DNA from: Bacteroidales bacterium
GTDB taxonomy: Bacteria; Bacteroidota; Bacteroidia; Bacteroidales; VadinHA17
Length of the DNA: 64,000 bases
Direction: 5' to 3'
Assembly: GCA_021738535.1 (NCBI GenBank)
Contig: JAIPBU010000005.1
Span: 1-64,000, forward strand
Below, piece after piece: positions 33,489 to 41,255 of the stretch. A program made the translations under genes and the position numbers. Each line of letters opens with the position of its first letter. Within the stretch, counting starts at the first letter, position 1. The notes below the pieces were generated by a model. It saw nothing but the letters and a program-made list of their open reading frames with translations, had not been told where the DNA came from and made no database searches.

Positions 33489-36257
33489 ATGAAAACACGG
33501 TATTTAGCAACATCTTTACTTTTACTCATGTCTGTGCTTATGGTCAGGGCACAAAGTATAGAAAACTTTGGCCTGTCCACTTCCAATGGCTTAAGATATG
33601 AAAAAGTTATCCTTGATGACAGCACTGTTATAGGAGGTGATCTTTCGTTGCCTGTTTTCAGTTTTTTGCTTAACGGGAAATACCATCTGTCCAGCGATGT
33701 GAATGCAAGCCTGGCCGGGACCAGGTTCCTGATGAATTTCGAAAACTCATTGCGTGTTACATTTGCATCATTTGGAGGAGGACATCCCGGTTGGAGAGGG
33801 GAGCTCAGCTTTCAGAACAATGGCTTTGATACTATTGAGATAAGGAATGTCTTACCACTTGGCGAGGATAAAGAGAGTGTCTATATTACAGGCAAAGGCC
33901 CATGGAACCTGGCAAGGGCATTTCTGCACAGACCGGGGTATGATTCCATCAGGGTAATATTGCCTGATAATGCCTGGGAGATGGGTTTATCAATTAAAAG
34001 ACTTGGCAGCGATAAGTCTGTTGTTTCTATGGCACGAAGGGGCGAAAGTAAGGGTGCGGAAGTTCATCGCTACAGAACGCTGCTGCCTCCAGGCTCGGAA
34101 GTTTCTTTTAATCTTTTTTCTGAAGTTTTTACCGGCACCTGGCAGGACGGATTAAAACTTATGTTCAGGGACAGGTATATAAATGACCTTTATGAATTCG
34201 ATAATTCACTCTTTGAGCGTGAGGATCTTGAATGGATAAGGAAGTGTTATCTCGTCGTTATGCAGTTTGCCTGGGATCAGTCCTTCTATGACCGTTTCAA
34301 GGCTACTTATACATTTGGCAACCAGCTCAAGGAATGGCGAAGCACTTTCGGTCATCTTGATGTTTACGGCATATGGCCCACATGGCCAAGGCTGGGATTG
34401 GATAAGAGGAATCAATGGGACCTGTATGATGATCTCCCGGGGGGAACTGAACAGCTTCGCAATTTTGCTGAAGTAGCACGACAGGAAGGAACTAAATTCT
34501 TTATCGCCTATAATCCCTGGGATAAAAGTACAAGGCAGGAGGATCCTTATGCAGGAATGTCACGCCTGATAAGAGAAACAGAAGCAGATGGTGTGGTTCT
34601 TGACACAAGGGGAAGCTCAAGTGATAAGATACAGGAGGCAGCAGACAGTGTAAGGGATGGAGTTGTAATGTACTCTGAAGGAATGGCTGTTGTAGAAGAT
34701 ATGCCCGGTATTGTATCCGGCAGGGTCCATAATGCAATTTTTAAGTCGCCGGAATTAAACCTCAATAAGATCATTAAACCTGAATTTGCAATATTCAGGG
34801 TTTGTGATGTTGGTGAGGCAATACTGCATCGTGAAATAGCAATTGCTTTCTTTAATGGTTATGGAACAGAACTGAATCTTTTCAGGCCGGGACGGTATCA
34901 TAATATTGAAAATGATTATAAGTACCTGTCCCGTACAACCATGCTGCTGAGGCAGAACAATGATGCTTTCCTTGACAGGGACTGGGTACCACTCACACCG
35001 GATAGTAAGAAGAAGCTGCATATTAATAAATGGACGGCAGGGGATAAGACTATTTACACTGTATTAAACATGGATCATAAGGGCTTTAACGGTCCTGCTA
35101 TAACAGTTGCTACTGACAAAGATCAGCACTATGTAAGTCTCTGGCACCATAATGAGCTTAGTGTAATAAATAATAATGGCCGTAAGCAGGTTTCTGTCAA
35201 TACCGGGTCATATCCTGGGAGATACAAGGGGACAAGGAAAGAGGCCAGTGTAGACTGTATTGCAGCTTTCCCCATTATACTGGGAAGCAGGATCAGTAAT
35301 GACACCTTGTATATTTATTCTGATGAGCCCGGGGATTTAAAAGTATGGAATTGTAACCCGGCATATAGAAAAAGTCCTTACGAAACAGAAATTAATGATA
35401 GTGTTGCAATAGATATTACAGGAGTGTTTCCTGATTACGAGGGAAAGATTGTAATACAGCTTTTCCGGGATAAGCTTCTGGCAGATGAAAGGATTGTGGA
35501 GTTTCGTGGCGGCCGGCCCTGGCTGATAAGTGAGCTTGAAAAAACACCTGCCCATACAGGCCGGATACCCGGAGATATGGTACTGGTTCCTGCTGCAAAG
35601 ATTTCATATCAGCCATCTTCAAATGATGATTTTATACCATATCCATCAAGGGATGGAAGGCTGGTTGAAGTAGATTCTTTTCTTATTGACAGGTATCCCG
35701 TTACCAATGAGGATTATTACAGGTTTATCCTTGAGTCCGGTTATTCACCCCGTGACACGGTTAATTATCTTAAGCACTGGGATAATGGTATTTACCAGCA
35801 GGGTAAAGAAAAATATCCTGTTGTAAATATTAGCCTTGAAGATGCGCGTGCCTATGCAGCATGGGCCGGTAAAAGATTACCCACAGAGTTGGAATGGCAG
35901 CTTGCAGCTCAGGGTACTGACGGGCGTAGTTGGCCCTGGGGTAATGAATTTCACGGTACCAAATGTAACAACTCCTTCGACAGGTCTACACCCGTTGATG
36001 CTTTCCGTAAAGGTCAAAGCCCATGGGGCGCAATGGATATGGTTGGTAATGTGTGGCAGCTTACCGGTGATGTATATGATAACGGTTCATATTACTTTGT
36101 TATAATCAGGGGAGGGAGTTATTACAAGCCGGAATCCAGCTGGTGGTATATCCAGGGTGGACCACAGCCACTGGATAAGACCCAGATGCTTCTGCTTGTG
36201 TCGCCCGGTTTTGACCGCAGTTCTACGGTTGGCTTTCGGTGTGTTAAAGACCTGTGA
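33489..36257 (+). CDS. Secreted TIM-barrel glycosidase-like protein fused to a SUMF1/FGE-like module
   Basis: A 922-residue exported protein (signal peptide ending MVRAQ, residue 22). Residues up to about 660 look like a beta-sandwich plus glycosidase-type TIM barrel: FGHLDVYGIWPTWPR, FFIAYNPWDKSTR, the candidate nucleophile Asp in DGVVLDTRG and an acidic VVMYSEGMAVVEDMP. From about 690 to the end is a formylglycine-generating-enzyme-like domain: VLVPAAKISY, FLIDRYPVTNEDYYRF, YPVVNISLEDARAYAAWAGKRLPTELEWQLAAQG, WGAMDMVGNVWQLTGD, IIRGGSYY, TVGFRCVKD. The Cys pair needed for formylglycine formation is absent, so this module is probably structural or carbohydrate-binding. Substrate unknown. Confidence 0.8.
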   Translation: MKTRYLATSLLLLMSVLMVRAQSIENFGLSTSNGLRYEKVILDDSTVIGGDLSLPVFSFLLNGKYHLSSDVNASLAGTRFLMNFENSLRVTFASFGGGHPGWRGELSFQNNGFDTIEIRNVLPLGEDKESVYITGKGPWNLARAFLHRPGYDSIRVILPDNAWEMGLSIKRLGSDKSVVSMARRGESKGAEVHRYRTLLPPGSEVSFNLFSEVFTGTWQDGLKLMFRDRYINDLYEFDNSLFEREDLEWIRKCYLVVMQFAWDQSFYDRFKATYTFGNQLKEWRSTFGHLDVYGIWPTWPRLGLDKRNQWDLYDDLPGGTEQLRNFAEVARQEGTKFFIAYNPWDKSTRQEDPYAGMSRLIRETEADGVVLDTRGSSSDKIQEAADSVRDGVVMYSEGMAVVEDMPGIVSGRVHNAIFKSPELNLNKIIKPEFAIFRVCDVGEAILHREIAIAFFNGYGTELNLFRPGRYHNIENDYKYLSRTTMLLRQNNDAFLDRDWVPLTPDSKKKLHINKWTAGDKTIYTVLNMDHKGFNGPAITVATDKDQHYVSLWHHNELSVINNNGRKQVSVNTGSYPGRYKGTRKEASVDCIAAFPIILGSRISNDTLYIYSDEPGDLKVWNCNPAYRKSPYETEINDSVAIDITGVFPDYEGKIVIQLFRDKLLADERIVEFRGGRPWLISELEKTPAHTGRIPGDMVLVPAAKISYQPSSNDDFIPYPSRDGRLVEVDSFLIDRYPVTNEDYYRFILESGYSPRDTVNYLKHWDNGIYQQGKEKYPVVNISLEDARAYAAWAGKRLPTELEWQLAAQGTDGRSWPWGNEFHGTKCNNSFDRSTPVDAFRKGQSPWGAMDMVGNVWQLTGDVYDNGSYYFVIIRGGSYYKPESSWWYIQGGPQPLDKTQMLLLVSPGFDRSSTVGFRCVKDL

Positions 36258-36260
36258 TGG

Positions 36261-37421
36261 CTATAACTGCCTGACCCCGTCCATAATAAGCGGCAGGTAA
36301 AAGTCTGCTTTCAGACCTGTAGCCTTTGAATAGGCATTTTCAAGCTGTTTTGTAAATTCTGCTGTCTTATCTTCCTTAACAATGCTTACAGTACATCCAC
36401 CAAAGCCGGCCCCGGTCATCCTGCTGCCGATAAGCCCATCAATCTCCCTGGCTTCATAGACAAGAGCATCCAGTTCCCTTCCTGTTACCTCATAGTCATT
36501 TTTCAGGGAGTCATGCGATTCGTTCATCAGTTTTCCGAACTCTTCAATATCACCCATATGCAGGACCCTGACGGCTTTAAGAACCCTGTTGTTTTCAGTG
36601 ACAACATGCCGGGCTCTCCTGAGTATAGTTTCATCAGGTATTAGTTTTTCAAGCAGGTCAATATCTTTTATACCCAGCTGGCTGAGATTTGCTATATCAA
36701 GCTCTTTTCTCAGGTACTTAAGTGCTTCTTCACACTCTTGTCTCCTTTCATTATACTTGGAATCTGTTAACCCTCTCCGTTTATTGGTATTGCTGATTAT
36801 TAACCGGTAGCCCTTCAATTCAAGGGGCACAGATTCATAATTAAGAGTTTCACAATTCAGGAAGACCGCGCTGTCTTCCTGTCCCATTCCTACCGCAAAC
36901 TGATCCATTATGCCACAGTTCATGCCAACGAAACTGTTTTCGGCATGCTGGCTGAGCTTTACCAGTTCCAGGATTGATAGACCCGCTGAAAAAAGATTGT
37001 TAAGGGCAAAAGCAGTTACCATCTCTATTGATGCAGATGATGAGAGCCCGGCACCATTGGGTATATTACCGTAGAAAAGCATATCCATGCCTGTAAGTTC
37101 CGCTTTCCTGTCAATGAATTCGCTGATGACCCCGAGCGGATAATTAACCCATTCACCATTCTTATTCTTTTCAAATTTATCCAGCTTATATGATCCGCTG
37201 AACTCAAAATTCAGGGTGTGCAGCAATATCCTGTCATCACTTCTTTTTCTTATTACCAGGTAAGTGCCGTAATTAAGGGCACAGGGAAGTACATAGCCAT
37301 TGTTGTAGTCTGTATGCTCACCAATGAGGTTAACTCTGCCGGGGCTGAAAAAAACAAAAGGGTCTTCGACCCTTCTGTTGTATATATTAAAAAAATCCTC
37401 CTTTAGTTTTTGTATATCCAT
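36261..37421 (-). CDS. galK: Galactokinase
   Basis: A 386-residue GHMP kinase that phosphorylates galactose at C1 in the Leloir pathway. Signatures: the galactokinase motif GRVNLIGEHTDYNNGYVLP (near residue 28), the ATP-binding GNIPNGAGLSSSASIE, and GSRMTGAGFGGCTVSIV near the C-terminus. Its ATG begins one base after the dnaA stop codon, so it is probably translated from the dnaA transcript. No other gal genes are in the window. Confidence 0.96.
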   Translation of the reverse strand: MDIQKLKEDFFNIYNRRVEDPFVFFSPGRVNLIGEHTDYNNGYVLPCALNYGTYLVIRKRSDDRILLHTLNFEFSGSYKLDKFEKNKNGEWVNYPLGVISEFIDRKAELTGMDMLFYGNIPNGAGLSSSASIEMVTAFALNNLFSAGLSILELVKLSQHAENSFVGMNCGIMDQFAVGMGQEDSAVFLNCETLNYESVPLELKGYRLIISNTNKRRGLTDSKYNERRQECEEALKYLRKELDIANLSQLGIKDIDLLEKLIPDETILRRARHVVTENNRVLKAVRVLHMGDIEEFGKLMNESHDSLKNDYEVTGRELDALVYEAREIDGLIGSRMTGAGFGGCTVSIVKEDKTAEFTKQLENAYSKATGLKADFYLPLIMDGVRQL

Positions 37422-37422
37422 T

Positions 37423-38853
37423 TTAGACTTTGATCTTTTTTTCTATGTCTGATATCTGGTTTCTGAAATGTTTGTCTGTATCAATAAGATTATTTACTGT
37501 TTTGCAGGCATGGAGTACAGTTGCATGGTCTTTACCTCCTATCTGTGACCCGATACTTGCCAGTGAGGATTTTGTCAGGCTCTTGCTGAAAAACATGGAT
37601 ACCTGGCGGGCCTGTACAATCTCTCTCTTCCTTGTCTTACTCTGCATGAGGTCAATGGGTATCCTGTAATAATCACAGACTATCTTCTGTATATAATCAA
37701 TAGTGATCTCCCTGGTAGAATGCTTAACAAGTTTGTCAATCATTTGCCTTGCCAGCTCAAGAGTTATCTCTTTACGGTTGAGCGTTGATTGGGCATACAG
37801 AGAAATAAGAACAGCCTCAAGCTCACGTATATTATTTGTAATATTAGCAGCAAGGTATTCAAATATTTCCTCGTCAAGTTCAATGCCATCATTATATGCC
37901 TTGCGTTTCAGTATGGCAAGCCTTGTTTCATAATCAGGCTTCTGCAGATCGGCCAGTAAACCCCATTTAAACCTGGAAAGAAGCCTCTGCTCCATACCCT
38001 GTAACTCTACCGGCGGTCTGTCGCAGGTTAGTATTAATTGTTTACCACTCTGGTGGAGATGGTTGAAAATATGAAAGAAAGTATCCTGGGTCTTCTCTTT
38101 ACCTGCAAATTCATGAACATCATCAAGAATAAGTACATCTATCATCTGGTAAAAATGAAGAAAATCATTCCTGTTATTGTTTCTTATTGACTCAACAAAC
38201 TGTGTCTGGAACTTATTTGCATTTACATAAAGTACAACCTTGTCAGGAAAATCTTCCTTTACCTGTATCCCTATAGCCTGTGCGAGATGAGTTTTTCCAA
38301 GACCCGAATCACCATAAATCATCAGTGGATTGAAGGCTGTGCCTCCGGGATTACTGCCAACTGCTACACCGGCTGACCTGGCAAGCCTGTTACAGTCGCC
38401 TTCAATAAAATTCTGAAATGAATAATCAGGATTGAGCCTGGGATCAAAATGTACTTTTTTAATCCCGGGAATAACAAATGGATTCTTTATGGAGGTTTGT
38501 GCTGCTTCATACGGAACTGAGACAGGTTTATTTTTCAGTTCTGTCTTATTGCTGGAAGGATACCTGACAGTATAAGGCTTTCCGTTGCTTAACTGGGTGT
38601 TCTCCATCACAACATTATATTCTAGCTTTGCATCCGTCCCGAGCTCCCTTCTTAAGGTTTTTCTCAGTACATCTATGTACTGTTCTTCCAGGTACTCATA
38701 GAAAAACGGACTGGGCACCTGGATGGTAAGAACACTATTCTTCAGCTTCAATGGAACTATTGGCTCAAACCATGTTTTATAGCTAATGGACGGGATAATA
38801 TCTTTGATTATCCGGAGACAACTATTCCATACCTCATGATGTGATTTATTCAT
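37423..38853 (-). CDS. dnaA: Chromosomal replication initiator protein DnaA
   Basis: A 476-residue initiator that binds DnaA boxes and melts the origin. Domain I: WNSCLRIIKDIIPSISYKTWFEPI. Domain III AAA+: Walker A GDSGLGKTHLAQAI, Walker B VLILDDVHEFAGK, sensor region LILTCDRPPVELQGMEQRLLSRFKWGL. Domain IV: QVSMFFSKSLTKSSLASIGSQIGGKDHATVLHACKTV, the DNA-binding helix-turn-helix with the family signature. Length is normal. It is followed without a gap by galK. Confidence 0.98.
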   Translation of the reverse strand: MNKSHHEVWNSCLRIIKDIIPSISYKTWFEPIVPLKLKNSVLTIQVPSPFFYEYLEEQYIDVLRKTLRRELGTDAKLEYNVVMENTQLSNGKPYTVRYPSSNKTELKNKPVSVPYEAAQTSIKNPFVIPGIKKVHFDPRLNPDYSFQNFIEGDCNRLARSAGVAVGSNPGGTAFNPLMIYGDSGLGKTHLAQAIGIQVKEDFPDKVVLYVNANKFQTQFVESIRNNNRNDFLHFYQMIDVLILDDVHEFAGKEKTQDTFFHIFNHLHQSGKQLILTCDRPPVELQGMEQRLLSRFKWGLLADLQKPDYETRLAILKRKAYNDGIELDEEIFEYLAANITNNIRELEAVLISLYAQSTLNRKEITLELARQMIDKLVKHSTREITIDYIQKIVCDYYRIPIDLMQSKTRKREIVQARQVSMFFSKSLTKSSLASIGSQIGGKDHATVLHACKTVNNLIDTDKHFRNQISDIEKKIKV

Positions 38854-39099
38854 GTAGATTAGTGGTTAATAATTTTTGTACAGTTAATACAGGTTAAAAT
38901 CAGTAGCAATATTTGCAAAAAAAAAAGTGAAAAAAAAAATTTTTTTCGCTTGACTTTTACAAATAAATTCTATGGTATTAGCATTCAATTAATTAATGTT
39001 GAAAAAAATATTAAATGCAACTAATGCATTGATGATCAGGGATATACGATGTTGATAAATATTTCCTGGTTCTTAAGCGCCCATTTTATGGGAGAAAAT
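38854..39099. other. AT-rich dnaA upstream region with A/T tracts and two DnaA-box-like words
   Basis: This 246-bp gap between the MCE gene and dnaA is strongly AT-rich. It holds adjoining A10 and A/T tracts (about 38922-38947) flanked by an imperfect inverted repeat AAGTGAAAA/TTTTCGCTT, plus TGTTGAAAA at 38997-39005 and TGTTGATAA at 39050-39058, the latter two mismatches or fewer from the DnaA box TGTGGATAA. It may contain the dnaA promoter or an autoregulatory site. Box number is too low to claim an origin. Confidence 0.35.
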
Positions 39100-40047
39100 T
39101 TATTCATTTTTTTTCCTTCTGAACAAGGAGAAATTAACATAGCGTCCCGGATTTGTTTTCATATCCTCCAGAAGGATGTTTAATTGTTCAAGACTGCGTG
39201 TTAAATTATTATACAATGAGTCATCATTCAGGAGTAAACCGGCACTTCCTTCAGCATCATTTATCTTATTAAGTATATCTTTTGTTCCGTCAAGTGCATC
39301 ATTTAAGTTTTTGACAGAAGAACCGAGGTCATTTCCTGCCAGTTCTTTTGAAATCTTTGATACATTCTTAATGGTACTGTCCATATTTGAGCTGTTATTA
39401 TTCAGGACTGCAGTGAATACTTCAATATTTGTTATAAGGTCTTCAATTTCTTTACCTGATTTTTCAAGCAGATTATCGAGGTTTTTGCTTGTATTGTTCA
39501 GGTTTGACGCGCTTTCCTTCAGATCTGAGCTGAACTCACTGTTCAGTAAAGGCTTCATGCCGTCAAGCAGGGTGTCGATGTCTGATATTACCCTGTCAGC
39601 CCTGGCAATCAGAGGAGAAAGATCATTACTCAGATTGTTAATTAGTCCCTTATCCAGGAATGAGACCAGCGTATCGCCATCCCGGTGGTATTTATCACTT
39701 TGTCCCATCTTAAGGGATATTTTCATACCTGCCAGTACTGTTTCAGGTTTTATTTCGGCTACTGTTCCCAGTGGCAGCTCGTAGTTTTTGTTAATGCCAA
39801 TGGATACAAGCAGTCTGCCTGTCCCATCATTAATATAATCTATATCCCGTACTATGCCTGCTTTGTAGCCGCTTATTTGAACCGGGCTTGATTCTGCAAG
39901 ACCTCCTATATCATTATAAATTGCGTAGTACCTGTTATTGCTGTTAAATAGGTTATTTCCCTTCAAAAAGCTGAAAAGCCATATAAAGACAACAATAGTG
40001 ATTATACCGATAGAGCCAGCAATGAATTCCCTGGAGATATTTTTCAT
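39100..40047 (-). CDS. MCE/MlaD family lipid-transport protein
   Basis: A 315-residue protein with one N-terminal transmembrane helix (FIAGSIGIITIVVFIWLFSFL) and an MCE domain (about 36-115: YYAIYNDIGGLAESSPVQISGYKAG...VSIGINKNYELPLGTVAEIKPETVLAGMKISLKMG). The long C-terminal part is rich in Asn/Ser/Asp and predicted helical coils. Such proteins form rings that move phospholipids between membranes. It is preceded by a SPOR-domain amidase gene with a 9-bp gap, so the two are likely one operon with an envelope-maintenance role. Confidence 0.9.
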   Translation of the reverse strand: MKNISREFIAGSIGIITIVVFIWLFSFLKGNNLFNSNNRYYAIYNDIGGLAESSPVQISGYKAGIVRDIDYINDGTGRLLVSIGINKNYELPLGTVAEIKPETVLAGMKISLKMGQSDKYHRDGDTLVSFLDKGLINNLSNDLSPLIARADRVISDIDTLLDGMKPLLNSEFSSDLKESASNLNNTSKNLDNLLEKSGKEIEDLITNIEVFTAVLNNNSSNMDSTIKNVSKISKELAGNDLGSSVKNLNDALDGTKDILNKINDAEGSAGLLLNDDSLYNNLTRSLEQLNILLEDMKTNPGRYVNFSLFRRKKNE

Positions 40048-40056
40048 AATTTGATA

Positions 40057-41181
40057 TTATTTGCCTGTTTGTTCTATAGCTTCCTGGAGAGGCATTATTT
40101 TATTATTTTTTACGGCAATAACAAATGCATCGGGAAATTTATCATTCAATTCCGTCCTTCTGTCTGCTGCATCGTCATATGTTTTGAATTTTCCCGTGGC
40201 ATATTTATAATATTTACCGGATACCAGTTCGGTGATATCACCACAATCACTGAATTTAGCAGGGAGGTTCTCAATTTTTGAAGAAGACGTTGCCAGCTGA
40301 ACCATATACCAGATATTATCATCATCATCAGCATTATCTTCCATGCTTGTACTGAAATCACTTTTTTGATCAATAGATTTCTTATAATCACGGAAAGCCC
40401 TGAATATTGCCGATGCAATATAATCCTGTCCCTTTTCTGACATAAGGAAGCGTTCTTCCCTTGAGTTAGTCAGGAATCCAGCTTCAACCAGTACACTTGG
40501 CATTGTTGTTTGCCACAGTACTATTAGTCCGGCCTGTTTGACCCCGCGGTCAATTCTTCCCACTCTATCCCTGAACTGGTCCTGGATGAAATTCGCAAAA
40601 TAGAGACTTTGTTCAAGGTAGATGTTCTGCATCAGTGAAAAAATAATGAATGACTCTGAAGAATTGGGATCATATCCCTGGTAGCGTGTTGTATAGTCTT
40701 CTTCAAGGGTTATGACAGAGTTTTCTTTCATAGCCACCTCAAGGTTTCCCTTGTCCTTGTGAAGGCCCATCACAAAAGTTTCTGAGCCTATAATTCGTTT
40801 ATCGCGGAATCCGTTACAATGAATGGAAATGAAAAGGTCAGCTTCTGCCTTATTGGCTATCTCAGCTCTTTTGTACAATTCTACAAATTCATCTTTATCC
40901 CTCGTATAAATAACTTTTACACCATCGAGAAGTTCATTTATATATTTACCGGTTTGAAGAGCTATTGCCAGTGTAATATCCTTTTCCCTGCTCCTGCTTC
41001 CCCGTGCACCGGGGTCCTTCCCTCCGTGACCTGCATCTAATACAACTATCCATTCTCTTGGAGGGGGATCGTCAGGAAATGAATAAAGGGGCATACTGAT
41101 TAATAAACTGCTTACTAATGCTGCAAAAGATGCCATCCTGAATATGGTACAATGTTTGTAATTTTTATTTTTACACCTCAT
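40057..41181 (-). CDS. N-acetylmuramoyl-L-alanine amidase with SPOR domain
   Basis: A 374-residue exported cell-wall hydrolase (Amidase_3). After an N-terminal signal (FRMASFAALVSSLLISMPLYSFP) the zinc-ligand motifs follow: VVLDAGHGGKDPGARG, the Glu in IALQTGKYINE/ KRAEIANKAEADLFISIHCNG region and VLVEAGFLTN with the catalytic Glu. Residues about 285-374 form a SPOR domain (WYMVQLATSS...YYKYATGKFKTYDDA) that targets denuded septal peptidoglycan, suggesting a role in cell separation. A shorter start at codon 16 would also leave a signal peptide. Confidence 0.93.
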   Translation of the reverse strand: MRCKNKNYKHCTIFRMASFAALVSSLLISMPLYSFPDDPPPREWIVVLDAGHGGKDPGARGSRSREKDITLAIALQTGKYINELLDGVKVIYTRDKDEFVELYKRAEIANKAEADLFISIHCNGFRDKRIIGSETFVMGLHKDKGNLEVAMKENSVITLEEDYTTRYQGYDPNSSESFIIFSLMQNIYLEQSLYFANFIQDQFRDRVGRIDRGVKQAGLIVLWQTTMPSVLVEAGFLTNSREERFLMSEKGQDYIASAIFRAFRDYKKSIDQKSDFSTSMEDNADDDDNIWYMVQLATSSSKIENLPAKFSDCGDITELVSGKYYKYATGKFKTYDDAADRRTELNDKFPDAFVIAVKNNKIMPLQEAIEQTGK

Positions 41182-41229
41182 GCTATAAAGATGATTTTAG
41201 TTAGTTTTACCCCGTTTTTAACAACAATA

Positions 41230-41237
41230 CAAAAATA
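41230..41237 (-). promoter_or_regulatory. Candidate -7 element for the amidase-MCE operon
   Basis: On the - strand TATTTTTG matches TAnnTTTG, 48 bp upstream of the amidase start and inside the short divergent region shared with the lptD-like gene. No good -33 partner at the expected spacing. Confidence 0.4.
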
Positions 41238-41255
41238 GTACTAAACTAATATACT

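Noticed and set aside
38926-38952. A/T-tract inverted repeat as terminator of the MCE gene
   Set aside because: The stem would be almost only A-T pairs with a G-T wobble and the distance from the MCE stop is about 150 bp.
38854-39099. Chromosome origin oriC
   Set aside because: AT-rich and next to dnaA, but only two imperfect DnaA-box-like words are present; not enough evidence without strand-skew data.
41191-41238. Short reading frame MILVSFTPFLTTIQK between the amidase and lptD-like genes
   Set aside because: Fifteen codons, out of frame with the lptD-like gene and with no supporting context.
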